64,000 bases of DNA, taken from the NCBI GenBank assembly GCA_000723505.1, contig HG934468.1, positions 2,574,798-2,638,797 of the forward strand, read 5' to 3'. The notes beneath the pieces were generated by a model, which had not been told where the DNA came from, made no database searches, and was given only the letters and a program-made list of their open reading frames with translations. Below, piece by piece: positions 6,807-16,848 of the stretch. Made by a program: the position numbers and the translations under genes. The stretch is from Mucinivorans hirudinis (GTDB taxonomy: Bacteria > Bacteroidota > Bacteroidia > Bacteroidales > Rikenellaceae). Within the stretch, counting starts at the first letter, position 1; each line of letters begins with the position of its first letter.

Positions 6807-9200
6807 ATGAAATTACATACAGCACTGCAACACGTAAAAAGTGAAGAGGACGTAAAGGATGCCTACATTAAGGCACTTGGATTAACGGAGTACTCCAAAA
6901 ATCTAATTGATATTCAAACCAAAGAGATATGGTTTGAAGCTAAGGATTCGGGTAAACACTCCACCTATGCGATGTTTACCCAGTTGTTGCATTACGTTCA
7001 GCAGGCTCTAAATAACGGAGAATATATACCTCCATTCCTTGCCGTGATTGACACACAGAAGGCTGCCATAATGAAAACGGCAGATGTTATTCCCTTTCTT
7101 GCTAAGAAGACCATCAAGTGGGGTAAGTCAGCGAGTAATTACACGCAAGAGGCTTTAGATGCGGTTTCGGCTCACATCGGAACTCACTTTGTGTCGTTTA
7201 AGATTGAGACGCACGAAGAAGAGTTCATCGAGACAATTAAGAATGCTATCAAGAATAAGGATATTATCCGCACGCAAATCACCCCCGACAACCTAAAGCA
7301 GGTCTTTGATAAGTGGGTCAAGATGGTGGGGCGCGAGATAAACGGAGTGTCGGAACAGGACTATGCTCTCCTGTTTTTTGCAGACATTATGCACGATGGC
7401 ACGGTGTCGACCCATCAAAATCTACCGGCTGAGCTGCTTCACAAGAATGATATGCCTTGCTTTCAATTGAGAGATAAAATATACGAGCTAAAAAGCAAGG
7501 AGGGCTATCGCCAATTCTGGGCAATCTATCACAAACCGCCTAAAGCCGAATACCGTAATTATCTGTTAGAGCGACGGGATTCGCTTATACCGCTTGATGA
7601 ACGGAGTTTCAAAGGGGCGTATTATACACCTCTTCACGTAGTGGATAGGGCTTACGATACGCTTGCCCAGACGCTGGGCAAAGATTGGCAGAAAGAGTAT
7701 TTAGTTTGGGATATGTGCTGTGGCGTAGGTAATTTGGAGGTAAAGCACAGCAATCCTCGCAATATATTTATGTCGACTTTGGACGAGGCGGATGTCAATG
7801 TGATGAAAGCGACCAAGACGTGTGTTGCGGCAGAGCGTTTTCAGTATGATTATCTGAACGATGATATTACCGCTGATGGTACGATAGACTATTCATTGAC
7901 CAACAAAGTTCCCGAAAGGTTGCGTAAGGCGATAGCAGACGGGCGAAAGATTTTGGTGCTGATAAATCCTCCGTACGGAGAAACTGGTTCAGGAATAGGC
8001 AAGGGCGACTTAAACAAAAAAGAAGTTGAGCAAACAAATATTAATGCTCTGATGAGGAGCAAAGAGTTGGGGTATGCAAGTAAAGAACTATTTGTTCAAT
8101 TTTTAGTGCGTATAGCACAAGAAATTCCCAATGCTACTTTAGCTATGTTTAGCACATTGAAATACGTGAATGCTCCAAATTTTGAAAAATTCAGACAAAT
8201 GTGGAATGCACATCATTTGGGAGGATTTATCGTTCATAGTAAAGCTTTTGATGGACTAAAAGGAGATTTTCCGATTGGATTCCTGGTTTGGAAAACAGAG
8301 CAAAATGCAAAGATAAAAAAACCTATTACTCAAATAACTTTAACCGTTTTAGATAAAAAAGCGGTTCCAATTGGCGAGAAGAATTTTTATAACATACCAA
8401 ACAGCCAATTTTTGAACATCTGGGTAGACAAACCCAAAACAAATAGTGAGTTAGCATTACCTCTATCAAATGCGGTAAAAGTGTCTGACAATCCACGTAT
8501 AAAAAAGAATTGCGATGGGGCGATTGGTTTTTTATATGCAAGTAATAATGACTTGCAGCATGCAGGTCAAGAAACATTAATTGCCTCGTCAATATATACA
8601 GGTGGCAATGGCGGTGGCTTGTATATTACCTCGGATAATTTAGATAAAGCTGCAATTGTTTTTTCAATGAGGCAATTAGTTACACATACATGGGTAAATC
8701 ACAACGACCAATTCTTGCAGCCATCAGGCATTTTGTCCGAAGAATTCAAAATTGATTGTATTGTGTGGATGATATTCCACGGGAAAAATTTAACTGCAAG
8801 TGCTAATGATTTGGAGTGGAACGGACGAAAATGGTCAATCGTAAACCATTTTATCCCATTCACGGAGAGTGAGGTGAATTCTCCTGAACGATTCGAGTCG
8901 GACTTTATGGCTCAATATCTTGCCGACAAGCAGCTGTCCAACGAGGCAGAAGCGGTGCTCAACGAGGGACGAAAACTATGGTGTACCTATTTTGAGCAGG
9001 ATATAAATAGCTCGCTCAGAGAAAAGTACAAACTCAACAGAGCAGACGTGGGCTGGTATCAAATCCGCAAAACGCTACAAGAGATTAACGAGCAAGGATT
9101 CGCTCGTGAAATTAGCTTCAAAGCCTTCGAAGTAGCCTATCAAGCCCTCACCGACAAACTCCTACCTCAGGTCTATGACCTCGGGTTTTTGAAAAAATAG
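6807..9200 (+). CDS. One-chain N6-adenine methyltransferase with N-terminal nuclease-like domain (type IIG-like R-M)
   Basis: A 797-residue protein. Residues 1-150 carry a candidate PD-(D/E)XK motif (D35 in LIDIQ, then E44-A-K46 in IWFEAKD), as in fused type IIG restriction-modification enzymes. A gamma-type adenine methyltransferase follows: substrate-binding start at GAYYTP (270-274), SAM motif I WDMCCGVGNLE (301-311) and catalytic motif IV NPPYGE (387-392). Residues 480-797 would hold target recognition. A one-chain restriction-modification enzyme is the simplest reading; the nuclease assignment rests on the short D...ExK pattern only. It follows the small controller gene and precedes the TIR gene by 23 bp. 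An alternative is a methyltransferase subunit of a multi-gene system with the downstream genes. Confidence 0.78.
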   Translation: MKLHTALQHVKSEEDVKDAYIKALGLTEYSKNLIDIQTKEIWFEAKDSGKHSTYAMFTQLLHYVQQALNNGEYIPPFLAVIDTQKAAIMKTADVIPFLAKKTIKWGKSASNYTQEALDAVSAHIGTHFVSFKIETHEEEFIETIKNAIKNKDIIRTQITPDNLKQVFDKWVKMVGREINGVSEQDYALLFFADIMHDGTVSTHQNLPAELLHKNDMPCFQLRDKIYELKSKEGYRQFWAIYHKPPKAEYRNYLLERRDSLIPLDERSFKGAYYTPLHVVDRAYDTLAQTLGKDWQKEYLVWDMCCGVGNLEVKHSNPRNIFMSTLDEADVNVMKATKTCVAAERFQYDYLNDDITADGTIDYSLTNKVPERLRKAIADGRKILVLINPPYGETGSGIGKGDLNKKEVEQTNINALMRSKELGYASKELFVQFLVRIAQEIPNATLAMFSTLKYVNAPNFEKFRQMWNAHHLGGFIVHSKAFDGLKGDFPIGFLVWKTEQNAKIKKPITQITLTVLDKKAVPIGEKNFYNIPNSQFLNIWVDKPKTNSELALPLSNAVKVSDNPRIKKNCDGAIGFLYASNNDLQHAGQETLIASSIYTGGNGGGLYITSDNLDKAAIVFSMRQLVTHTWVNHNDQFLQPSGILSEEFKIDCIVWMIFHGKNLTASANDLEWNGRKWSIVNHFIPFTESEVNSPERFESDFMAQYLADKQLSNEAEAVLNEGRKLWCTYFEQDINSSLREKYKLNRADVGWYQIRKTLQEINEQGFAREISFKAFEVAYQALTDKLLPQVYDLGFLKK

Positions 9201-9223
9201 AGACACGCTAACACCTAAATACG

Positions 9224-10183
9224 ATGAATTCACAATACTTAGATAGTTTGAATGCACCTCTGCAACTGCAACCAAACATAACATTACGAAATGTAGAACG
9301 TATAATCAAGCGATTGATTGAAAATGGGAAGCAGGTGAAAACTACTACTGTCAACCAAAATCTCGTTTATCATCAATGGGTGACATCTGTTGACGAACAG
9401 CTCCAACAATTGTTTGTCAATAACAGCTCATATAATACAATGTTTCTGCGATTTCACTCTTTATTGAAGCCTTGCATACAGCAACCCAAGTCTTTTTTGG
9501 ATAACAGTCCTTACGCAAATCCGTACGGTGTAAAACTATCGAGCACTACTCCTCAGAATCAATTTATCACTATCGACAATTGCATTGACGATGCCATTGA
9601 AGCTATTGAAGAGATGGCTCTTGGAATTGGTATTGATTTAAATCCGAAAGTGACGGCAGTTGAAGACAAGAAGCCTCAACAAGCACAAAGTGTTAAATCC
9701 GATAATCCAAAGATTTTTATCAGCCATTCCTCAGATGATGAAAAAATAGTGAAATCTTTTGTGACGCAAATTCTTCGTCTCGGTTGCGGATTGCAGCCAA
9801 AGGATATTATTTGCACCTCTCTCGAAAGTATGGGAGTGAAAACAGGAGAAGACATTCGTAATTGTCTGAAAAATAATCTAAAAGATTGCGAATATGTATT
9901 CTTTATGATTTCTGACAACTACCAAAAGAGCGGCATTTGTCTTAATGAAATGGGGGCAGCTTGGGTATTGGACAAAAAAGTAAAACCATTTTTATTCCCC
10001 AATCTCAATTTTACGGATTTAGGGTGGCTGTACGAAATCAGTAAGGGCTCAACTCTCGATAACGAAAGTGCTTTAGACCACCTTCGTGATGAACTATTAG
10101 AAGCTTATGCTCTAATCAAGAAACCTCAAACAGCCGACTGGAACATCCAGAAAAATGAGTTCTTAACACAATTAAAAGGATAA
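9224..10183 (+). CDS. TIR-domain protein, probable NAD-consuming effector
   Basis: A 319-residue protein. The first 150 residues are helical and not recognised. Residues 163 to about 300 form a TIR domain: NPKIFISHSSDDE opens the first strand, and CLNEMGAAW contains the candidate catalytic glutamate E242. Bacterial TIR domains with this glutamate cleave NAD+ and cause abortive infection. It lies between the methyltransferase (23-bp gap) and the giant helicase (3-bp gap), so co-transcription is very likely. The unknown N-terminal part may be the sensor or partner-binding domain. Confidence 0.85.
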   Translation: MNSQYLDSLNAPLQLQPNITLRNVERIIKRLIENGKQVKTTTVNQNLVYHQWVTSVDEQLQQLFVNNSSYNTMFLRFHSLLKPCIQQPKSFLDNSPYANPYGVKLSSTTPQNQFITIDNCIDDAIEAIEEMALGIGIDLNPKVTAVEDKKPQQAQSVKSDNPKIFISHSSDDEKIVKSFVTQILRLGCGLQPKDIICTSLESMGVKTGEDIRNCLKNNLKDCEYVFFMISDNYQKSGICLNEMGAAWVLDKKVKPFLFPNLNFTDLGWLYEISKGSTLDNESALDHLRDELLEAYALIKKPQTADWNIQKNEFLTQLKG

Positions 10184-10186
10184 TCT

Positions 10187-13100
10187 ATGCTAAAACTTGA
10201 CCTCACATATTGCTCGGCGGTGAATTTTGCGATGCAGCAGAATCACGTCCCTGTCATTCGCAAAATTCTGCTCAAAAATGAAACTGAGCAGGCGATTGAT
10301 GATGTAAAAATCACCGTTTCGTTATCGCCTGATTTGACGACAAAAGCTGAACGTGTGGTTGATTCCGTGTCGGCAGGGGCAATAATTGAGGTCAAAGATT
10401 TACAAATAAACATATCGGCAAAATACCTTTCGGAACTAACCGAAAAGGTTTGCGGTGAAATCATCATTGCCGTTTCAAAAGCGGACGAAGCCATCATTAC
10501 CGAAAAATATCCGATAGAAATTCTTCCGTTTGACCAGTGGGCAGGCGTGGCAATACTGCCGGAAATGGTTGCGGCGTTTGTAACACCAAACTACCCATCT
10601 ATCTCAGCAATCATTCATCGAGCATCGCAATTCTTGGAGAAGTGGACGGGCAGCCCTTCTCTCGATGAATACCAAAGTCGTAATCCGGATAGAGTGAAAA
10701 AGCAGATGGCAGCAATCTACGAAGCCATTGCCGAATTAAATATTGTCTATTGCACCCCTCCTGCAAGCTACGAGCAAACAGGACAGCGTATTCGTATGTG
10801 CGATGCCGTGCTCTCTGCAAAATTAGGAACGTGCCTCGATATGGCACTTTTTTATGCTTCGTGTTTAGAAGCTGTGGGCATCAATCCAATAGTTGTAATC
10901 ACCAAAGGACACGCATTTGCAGGTGGTTGGCTCGTTGACGACACATTTGCTGACAGCGTAAATGATGACGTATCTCTACTAACCAAACGCCTTGCTGATG
11001 GCATTAACGAGATTGCCGTCATCGAAACAACCTGTATGAATGCAGGCAAAGACATAAGTTTTGATGCTGCAATGGCATCGGGAGAAGATAACCTCAACGA
11101 TACGTCAAAGTTTGTGCTTTCAGTCGATATAAAACGATGTCGCTTTGCCTCACTCCGCCCCCTACCACAACGGATAATTGGTTCGGAGGGCTTAACAATA
11201 ATTGAGTCCATCCCTACGGTTCGCAATAATGAAACACCGGAGCAAATTGCACAAGATAGTCGCACCATTGATGTAAGCAAGATAGACGTTACCAAACAGA
11301 GGCTTTGGGAACGCAAGTTGCTTGACCTAACTCTGAGAAACAATCTGCTCAATATACGACTAACCAAAAGTACTTTGCAGCTTATCTCGGTCAATATTAA
11401 CTTTCTCGAAGATGCACTTGCCGAAGGGCACGAGTTTGCGGTCTTACCTAAGCCTAAGGATTGGGATAATGGATTGATGGATGCCGGGATATATCAAGCT
11501 GTTAACCAGACAGATCCAATCATCGATTTAGTCAAGCAAGAACTGACTCAAAAGCGGTTACGTTCATACTTGACCGAAAATGAATTAAGCCACTCTCTTA
11601 CAGGATTGTATCGCAGCTCTCGCTCTTCGATGGAGGAGAATGGAGCAAACACACTCTATTTAGCATTAGGTTTACTCAAATGGTACGAAACACCTACGAG
11701 CGAACGCCCTCGCTATGCTCCTATATTGCTATTACCAGTTGAGATTGTTCGCAAATCGGCTGCTCGTGGCTATGTAATACGCTCACGAGAAGAGGAGGTG
11801 ATGATGAATATCACATTGTTGGAGATGCTTCGCCAAGACTTCGGGGTCAATATTGGTGGATTAGAGGTATTGCCGAAGGATGATAGCGGTGTTGATGTTA
11901 AGTTGGTATTCAATACCATTCGCAAGGGTATTATGAACCAAAAGCGGTGGAATGTTGAGGAGCAGGCAATTTTGGGGATATTCAGCTTCAGCAAATTCAT
12001 AATGTGGAACGATATTCACAATAATGCTGACAAATTGTGCCGCAACCCGATAGTAAAGAGCTTGATTTCTGGAATGATAGAGTGGCAGGCAGAAGAAGGC
12101 AAAGAGTATAACCTCGACAAGGATTTCAAGCCATCTGATGTTGCGTTGCCTATTAGTGCCGACTCGTTTCAATTGGAGGCAGTGTGCAATGCTGCAGCAG
12201 GTAAAAGTTTTATTTTGCACGGTCCTCCGGGAACAGGCAAGTCGCAAACTATTACAAATATCATTGCCGACGCACTCTATAATGGCAAAAAAGTGCTGTT
12301 TGTGGCAGAAAAGATGGCGGCTCTTTCAGTCGTTCAAAAACGATTGTCTGATATTGGACTTGCTCCGTTTTGCTTGGAGTTGCACTCCAATAAGTCTAAG
12401 AAATCGTCTGTGCTCGAACAGCTGAAAGCTACAACTGAAATTGTTCGCAAAACGCCACCCGAAAATTTTATTACTGAATCTGAGCGTCTACACGCACTCC
12501 GAGATGAACTGAGCAGCTATGTTGAATTTCTACACAAGAAGATGCCCTCTGGACTTTCGCTTTACGATGCGCTCTATTCGTATTGCAATGTAGCAGACAC
12601 TCCCTCTGATTTTGAGTTCCCTAATTCGGTAGCCGCTGAACTGACTGCGGCAAAGTTGAATGAATGGCGAGATGTGGTTGAGCAGATGCAGGTGATTTCC
12701 AGTGTTTGTAGTTCGTTGGCAGATCACCCCCTGCGTGAATTGAACATCGAGAGTTATTCTCAGACCATAAAATCAGAGCTGAAAGAGCTTTTAGAAAAAC
12801 AGATATTATTACTGGGTAAGTTTAAATCATCAACCAATAATTTGATACAGCTATTGGGTGGTGAGATTGCTTTTGACTCGTATTCTAAATATGAGATTCT
12901 TAACGAGTTCTCACAACTTTTACTTTCGATAAAACATCTTCCGAGTTCCTTGCTGAAGGCTAACAATATAAATGAAACGGTAGCTCAAATAAGAGAAATA
13001 ATTCCACACGGCATAGAAAGAGACAGATTAAAGGGCGAATTAACAACAAATTTCTCAAAGGCTATTTTGGAAATAGATGTCGATAAGTTGCTTATTGATT

Positions 13101-15955
13101 GGAATTTGTCAGAAATCAAATGGTTCTTGCCCAAGCTGCTCTCTCAAAATAAAATCGCAAAATCCCTAAAGATATACTCACTGAACGGACAAGTGGTAAA
13201 AGATAATATACCACATACACTGTCGGCAATAATCAAGTATCAGAATGAGAGAGAATTTATATCAAGCAAAAGTGGCTACTTTGGTGATATAGTTGGTGTT
13301 CTGTGGGAAGATTGGCAAAGATTAGAAGATAGTTGTAGTGCTGCATTGTCTATTTCGGACAAGGCAATATCTCTTGCCGGAGATGTTTCATTGGGCGTTA
13401 AAATACGCAACAACCTTTCGGATAATCTTTCACAAGGGTTAGAAACATTCCTTTCGCTCAATCGTGATAAACTGTTGTCATATTGTGCAGTATTCAATGA
13501 ACTTTCAGCAATAAACTGTGAAATTGCACAAAAGTACGATATTACTTTCGATACTGATAATTGGATTGACAGCAGCCATAATCTGTCAAATCGGTTATTA
13601 GTAAATATTGATCTTCTCAAAGATTGGTGTAGTTGGAATAGCATAAAGCAAAAAGCCTTCAAGAAAGGATTGGAGCAATTTATTGAATATATGACGACCA
13701 AAAATACACCGCAGATTACACAAGCATTTGATAAAGCGATATACAAATCAGTTATCAACTATTGTGTTGATTCAGAGCCAGCACTTGCAAACTTCAATGG
13801 CAAATTGTTCGAGGATAAGATTCGCAAGTTCAAGGAGCTTACTATTCAGTTTGAAAAACTAACCAGAGAGGAGCTGTTTGGAAAATTAGCCGCCAATATC
13901 CCCTCGTTTGTCAAAGAGGCGTCTCAAAGTTCCGAAGTAGGTATTTTGCAACGAAACATTCGTAACAACGGACGTGGAGTGTCTATTCGTAAGCTCTTCG
14001 ATACCATACCAACTCTGCTGACCCGAATCAATCCGTGTATGCTAATGAGTCCTATGTCGGTAGCTCAATATATTGATGCGGATAATATTAAGTTTGATTT
14101 GGTTATTTTCGATGAAGCATCTCAGATGCCAACTTGCGAAGCTGTCGGGGCTATTGCACGTGGCAATAATCTTATTGTTGTTGGTGACCCTAAACAGATG
14201 CCTCCCACAAGCTTCTTCTCCTCAAATAATGTCGATGAAGACAATCTTGACAAGGAGGATTTGGAGAGCATTTTGGATGACTGCTTGGCGCTATCAATGC
14301 CGTCGAAACACCTTTTGTGGCACTATCGTAGTAAACACGAAAGTTTGATTGCATTTAGCAACTCTCAATACTATGACAATAAACTGCTTACTTTCCCATC
14401 TCCCGATGACATCAAGAGCAAGGTAACTTATCAATCCGTTTCAGGTTTTTATGATAAAGGCAAAAGCCGTCAGAATCGTGCCGAAGCTGATGCCGTAGTT
14501 AGAGAGATACTAACTCGACTTGCAGATAAAGATCTATCTAAGCGAAGCATTGGAATAGTAACATTTAGCTCTGTTCAACAAACCCTGATTGAGGATTTGC
14601 TTGCAGAGGCATTTGCTAAGAATCAGCATCTGGAAACTATCGCTCTTGATTGTACGGAGCCTCTTTTTGTTAAAAACCTTGAGAACGTACAGGGTGATGA
14701 GCGAGATGTGATACTCTTTTCGGTGGGTTATGGACCCGACAAGGAGGGCAAAGTTAGTCTGAATTTTGGACCTCTGAATCGCGAAGGTGGTTGGCGAAGA
14801 TTGAATGTTGCCGTATCACGTGCCCGATACGAGATGAAGGTCTTCTCTACGCTGCGTTCCGACCAAATTGATTTAGCACGTACTTCGTCCGAGGGCGTGG
14901 CAGGGCTAAAAGCATTTCTTGAGTATGCCGAAAAGGGCAAAAACTCAATGGCATTGGGCGCAACTGTCAATCAGCACAGAGGCAAATCATTTGTTGATCT
15001 GATTGCTGACCAAATACGTGAACGAGGCTATGAGGTTCACACTAATATAGGATGCTCGGGCTACCGTGTTGATATAGGCGTTGTCGACAAAGAGTTAAGG
15101 TCAGAATACCGTTTGGGTGTTTTGTGTGACGGAGCGAGCTATAAGGCTGCAAAAACTGTTCGGGATAGAGAGGTTATTCAGCAAGATGTTCTGCGACTAT
15201 TGGGTTGGAACGTTCACCGTGTCTGGACAATGGATTGGATAGAAAACCCCGACAAAGTGATTGCCGGGATTATTGCCGCTATCGAAGAGGCTCCCTCAAA
15301 ACCTATTGAAGAGATCGTTGTTAAGGAAGAGATTATAGAGCCTATTTTTGAGAGCGAAAATATAGAATCAGATTTCAGCGAGCCGCAGCAAGAGATTGAC
15401 CTTGGCACGAACTATAAAATAGACTATGTGGTGTTCCCGATTGAGTATTGCGGTGTACTTGCCGACGAGTTTACGTATCCTAATTGGGAGCGACTCATCG
15501 AAAGGCAGATATCCGATGTTGTGGCTTGCGAGGCTCCGATAAGTCGAGACCAACTCTGTCGCCGTGTATTGTCAATGTGGGGTATTTCGAGAATAGGCAG
15601 TCGTATTGACGACCATTTCAATCGCATATTTGCTCGAATGGGTCTTAAAACAACAGGCGTTGGCAAAGATCGGTTCTTCTGGCAAGCAGAGCAGAATCCT
15701 GCGGAGTATATGAACTACCGTCAATATATGCCGAATGCTTCGGATATTTCTCCCGAGGAGGTAAGTGTTGCCGTGCGTGAGGTTTTGGAGGCACAAATCA
15801 GTCTCTCTCGTGAGGACTTAATCCGTGAAACAGCACGCCTCTTTGGTTACGCTCGGTTGGGCACTATCGTCGAATCCTCAATGCACCGAGGCATCGAAAA
15901 AGCCATCGCCCGAGGCTTCGCCAAAGAGGAAAACGAAAGAATAATTTTAAAGTAA
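10187..15955 (+). CDS. Giant SF1 helicase-nuclease (DUF4011-helicase-Vsr-DUF3320 architecture)
   Basis: A 1922-residue protein. Domains in order: an Ig-like beta region (about 1-115); a transglutaminase-like patch (LGTCLDMALFYASCLEAVG with C216, KGHAFAGGW with H242, then D251/D252); a DUF4011 segment (WERKLLDLTLRNNLLNIR); an SF1 helicase core with Walker A HGPPGTGKSQT near 678-688 and Walker B VIFDEAS near 1306-1312; a long coiled insert between them; a Vsr-like nuclease region around 1600-1690 (SGYRVDIGVVD, then LGVLCDGASY); and two DUF3320-like winged-helix repeats at the C terminus. I recall DUF4011-helicase-Vsr proteins being reported as anti-phage genes (named hhe), so defence is likely. 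It sits three bases after the TIR gene. Confidence 0.85.
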   Translation: MLKLDLTYCSAVNFAMQQNHVPVIRKILLKNETEQAIDDVKITVSLSPDLTTKAERVVDSVSAGAIIEVKDLQINISAKYLSELTEKVCGEIIIAVSKADEAIITEKYPIEILPFDQWAGVAILPEMVAAFVTPNYPSISAIIHRASQFLEKWTGSPSLDEYQSRNPDRVKKQMAAIYEAIAELNIVYCTPPASYEQTGQRIRMCDAVLSAKLGTCLDMALFYASCLEAVGINPIVVITKGHAFAGGWLVDDTFADSVNDDVSLLTKRLADGINEIAVIETTCMNAGKDISFDAAMASGEDNLNDTSKFVLSVDIKRCRFASLRPLPQRIIGSEGLTIIESIPTVRNNETPEQIAQDSRTIDVSKIDVTKQRLWERKLLDLTLRNNLLNIRLTKSTLQLISVNINFLEDALAEGHEFAVLPKPKDWDNGLMDAGIYQAVNQTDPIIDLVKQELTQKRLRSYLTENELSHSLTGLYRSSRSSMEENGANTLYLALGLLKWYETPTSERPRYAPILLLPVEIVRKSAARGYVIRSREEEVMMNITLLEMLRQDFGVNIGGLEVLPKDDSGVDVKLVFNTIRKGIMNQKRWNVEEQAILGIFSFSKFIMWNDIHNNADKLCRNPIVKSLISGMIEWQAEEGKEYNLDKDFKPSDVALPISADSFQLEAVCNAAAGKSFILHGPPGTGKSQTITNIIADALYNGKKVLFVAEKMAALSVVQKRLSDIGLAPFCLELHSNKSKKSSVLEQLKATTEIVRKTPPENFITESERLHALRDELSSYVEFLHKKMPSGLSLYDALYSYCNVADTPSDFEFPNSVAAELTAAKLNEWRDVVEQMQVISSVCSSLADHPLRELNIESYSQTIKSELKELLEKQILLLGKFKSSTNNLIQLLGGEIAFDSYSKYEILNEFSQLLLSIKHLPSSLLKANNINETVAQIREIIPHGIERDRLKGELTTNFSKAILEIDVDKLLIDWNLSEIKWFLPKLLSQNKIAKSLKIYSLNGQVVKDNIPHTLSAIIKYQNEREFISSKSGYFGDIVGVLWEDWQRLEDSCSAALSISDKAISLAGDVSLGVKIRNNLSDNLSQGLETFLSLNRDKLLSYCAVFNELSAINCEIAQKYDITFDTDNWIDSSHNLSNRLLVNIDLLKDWCSWNSIKQKAFKKGLEQFIEYMTTKNTPQITQAFDKAIYKSVINYCVDSEPALANFNGKLFEDKIRKFKELTIQFEKLTREELFGKLAANIPSFVKEASQSSEVGILQRNIRNNGRGVSIRKLFDTIPTLLTRINPCMLMSPMSVAQYIDADNIKFDLVIFDEASQMPTCEAVGAIARGNNLIVVGDPKQMPPTSFFSSNNVDEDNLDKEDLESILDDCLALSMPSKHLLWHYRSKHESLIAFSNSQYYDNKLLTFPSPDDIKSKVTYQSVSGFYDKGKSRQNRAEADAVVREILTRLADKDLSKRSIGIVTFSSVQQTLIEDLLAEAFAKNQHLETIALDCTEPLFVKNLENVQGDERDVILFSVGYGPDKEGKVSLNFGPLNREGGWRRLNVAVSRARYEMKVFSTLRSDQIDLARTSSEGVAGLKAFLEYAEKGKNSMALGATVNQHRGKSFVDLIADQIRERGYEVHTNIGCSGYRVDIGVVDKELRSEYRLGVLCDGASYKAAKTVRDREVIQQDVLRLLGWNVHRVWTMDWIENPDKVIAGIIAAIEEAPSKPIEEIVVKEEIIEPIFESENIESDFSEPQQEIDLGTNYKIDYVVFPIEYCGVLADEFTYPNWERLIERQISDVVACEAPISRDQLCRRVLSMWGISRIGSRIDDHFNRIFARMGLKTTGVGKDRFFWQAEQNPAEYMNYRQYMPNASDISPEEVSVAVREVLEAQISLSREDLIRETARLFGYARLGTIVESSMHRGIEKAIARGFAKEENERIILK

Positions 15956-15967
15956 TAATAAAAAGAT

Positions 15968-16486
15968 ATGGCAAAGGAACGCTCTGCAACAGCAACGATA
16001 AAGGGTTATTTTTACCAATTTGATTATTTCATTCTTCAGCTATTAAAGTGTAAGAATGATACTGATTCTGTATGTATTGAAGGAATTGAAGATGTAGATT
16101 TGATGACTGCTGACGAAACTACAGCAGTTCAATGCAAGTATTACGCTGGAACAGAATACAACCACTCCATAATAGCCCAACCTTTGCGGTACATGCTGGA
16201 TCATTATTTGTCAAAAGGTAATAGTCTTGACATGAAATATAAAATCTATGGATACTATAACTCAGGGCAAAATAAACTTACAACTCCTATTGATAAAGAA
16301 TCCTTTAGTAAAAAGTTTTTGGGATTGAAAGCATTCGAAGACCTTAAATTAGCCGACGAGGAGCTTATGGCTTTTCTGTTAAAATTGGAAATCAATATCC
16401 AAGCTGAAGAGTTTGATAAACAAGAAGCCAATATATTATGTGAGCTAAAGAAATGTTTTGATTGTGATAATTTTGATGCAGTATAA
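15968..16486 (+). pseudogene. DUF4297-type nuclease, 3' truncated by IS3
   Basis: Only the first 172 residues remain. The sequence ATIKGYFYQFDYFILQLL, IEGIEDVDLM and VQCKYY is the N-terminal PD-(D/E)XK nuclease core of DUF4297 proteins (D, then QxK). The reading frame ends in a TAA formed by the left end of the inserted IS3 element (16484-16486). In intact systems DUF4297 is followed by a HerA ATPase, and a HerA C-terminal fragment lies on the far side of the IS. It starts 12 bp after the helicase gene, so it was probably part of the same operon. Confidence 0.8.
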
Positions 16487-16560
16487 TACTCCCCCAAAAT
16501 AGGACAGCAGTTTAAGCTATAATTTGGTTATCTTTGGTCTCATAAAAAAGGAGACAAACG

Positions 16561-16848
16561 ATGAGGAAAAAGATTTCGGCAGAGACCAAAGCGGCAGTAG
16601 CCTTGGAAGCTATCAAGGGCTTGAAGACGGTCAATGAGATTGCTTCGATTTATGAAGTTCATCCGACGCAGGTTGGGGTATGGAAGAAGCAGTTCAAGGA
16701 GGGAGCGACCGCCATTTTCTCGACTGACAAGGAGCGTAAAGTCAAGTCTGATGAGCAGGTAGAGAACAATCTTTATCGCAAGATTGGTCAGCTTGAGATA
16801 GAGAACGAGTTCTTAAAAAAAAAGTGGGAGCTACTCAAATCTCGTTAG
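16561..16848 (+). CDS. IS3 transposase OrfA
   Basis: A 95-residue helix-turn-helix DNA-binding protein (MRKKISAETKAAVALEAIKG, then IYEVHPTQVGVWKKQFK) followed by a leucine-zipper-like helix (VENNLYRKIGQLEIENEFLKK). Near its end a run of nine A (16815-16823) followed by G provides the A6G slippery site for -1 frameshifting into orfB, which yields the OrfAB transposase. Confidence 0.9.
   Translation: MRKKISAETKAAVALEAIKGLKTVNEIASIYEVHPTQVGVWKKQFKEGATAIFSTDKERKVKSDEQVENNLYRKIGQLEIENEFLKKKWELLKSR

Noticed and set aside
6807-15955. DISARM or BREX system
   Set aside because: No DUF1998 protein, PLD protein, SNF2 helicase, BrxL or PglZ is present; methyltransferase plus helicase alone is not enough.
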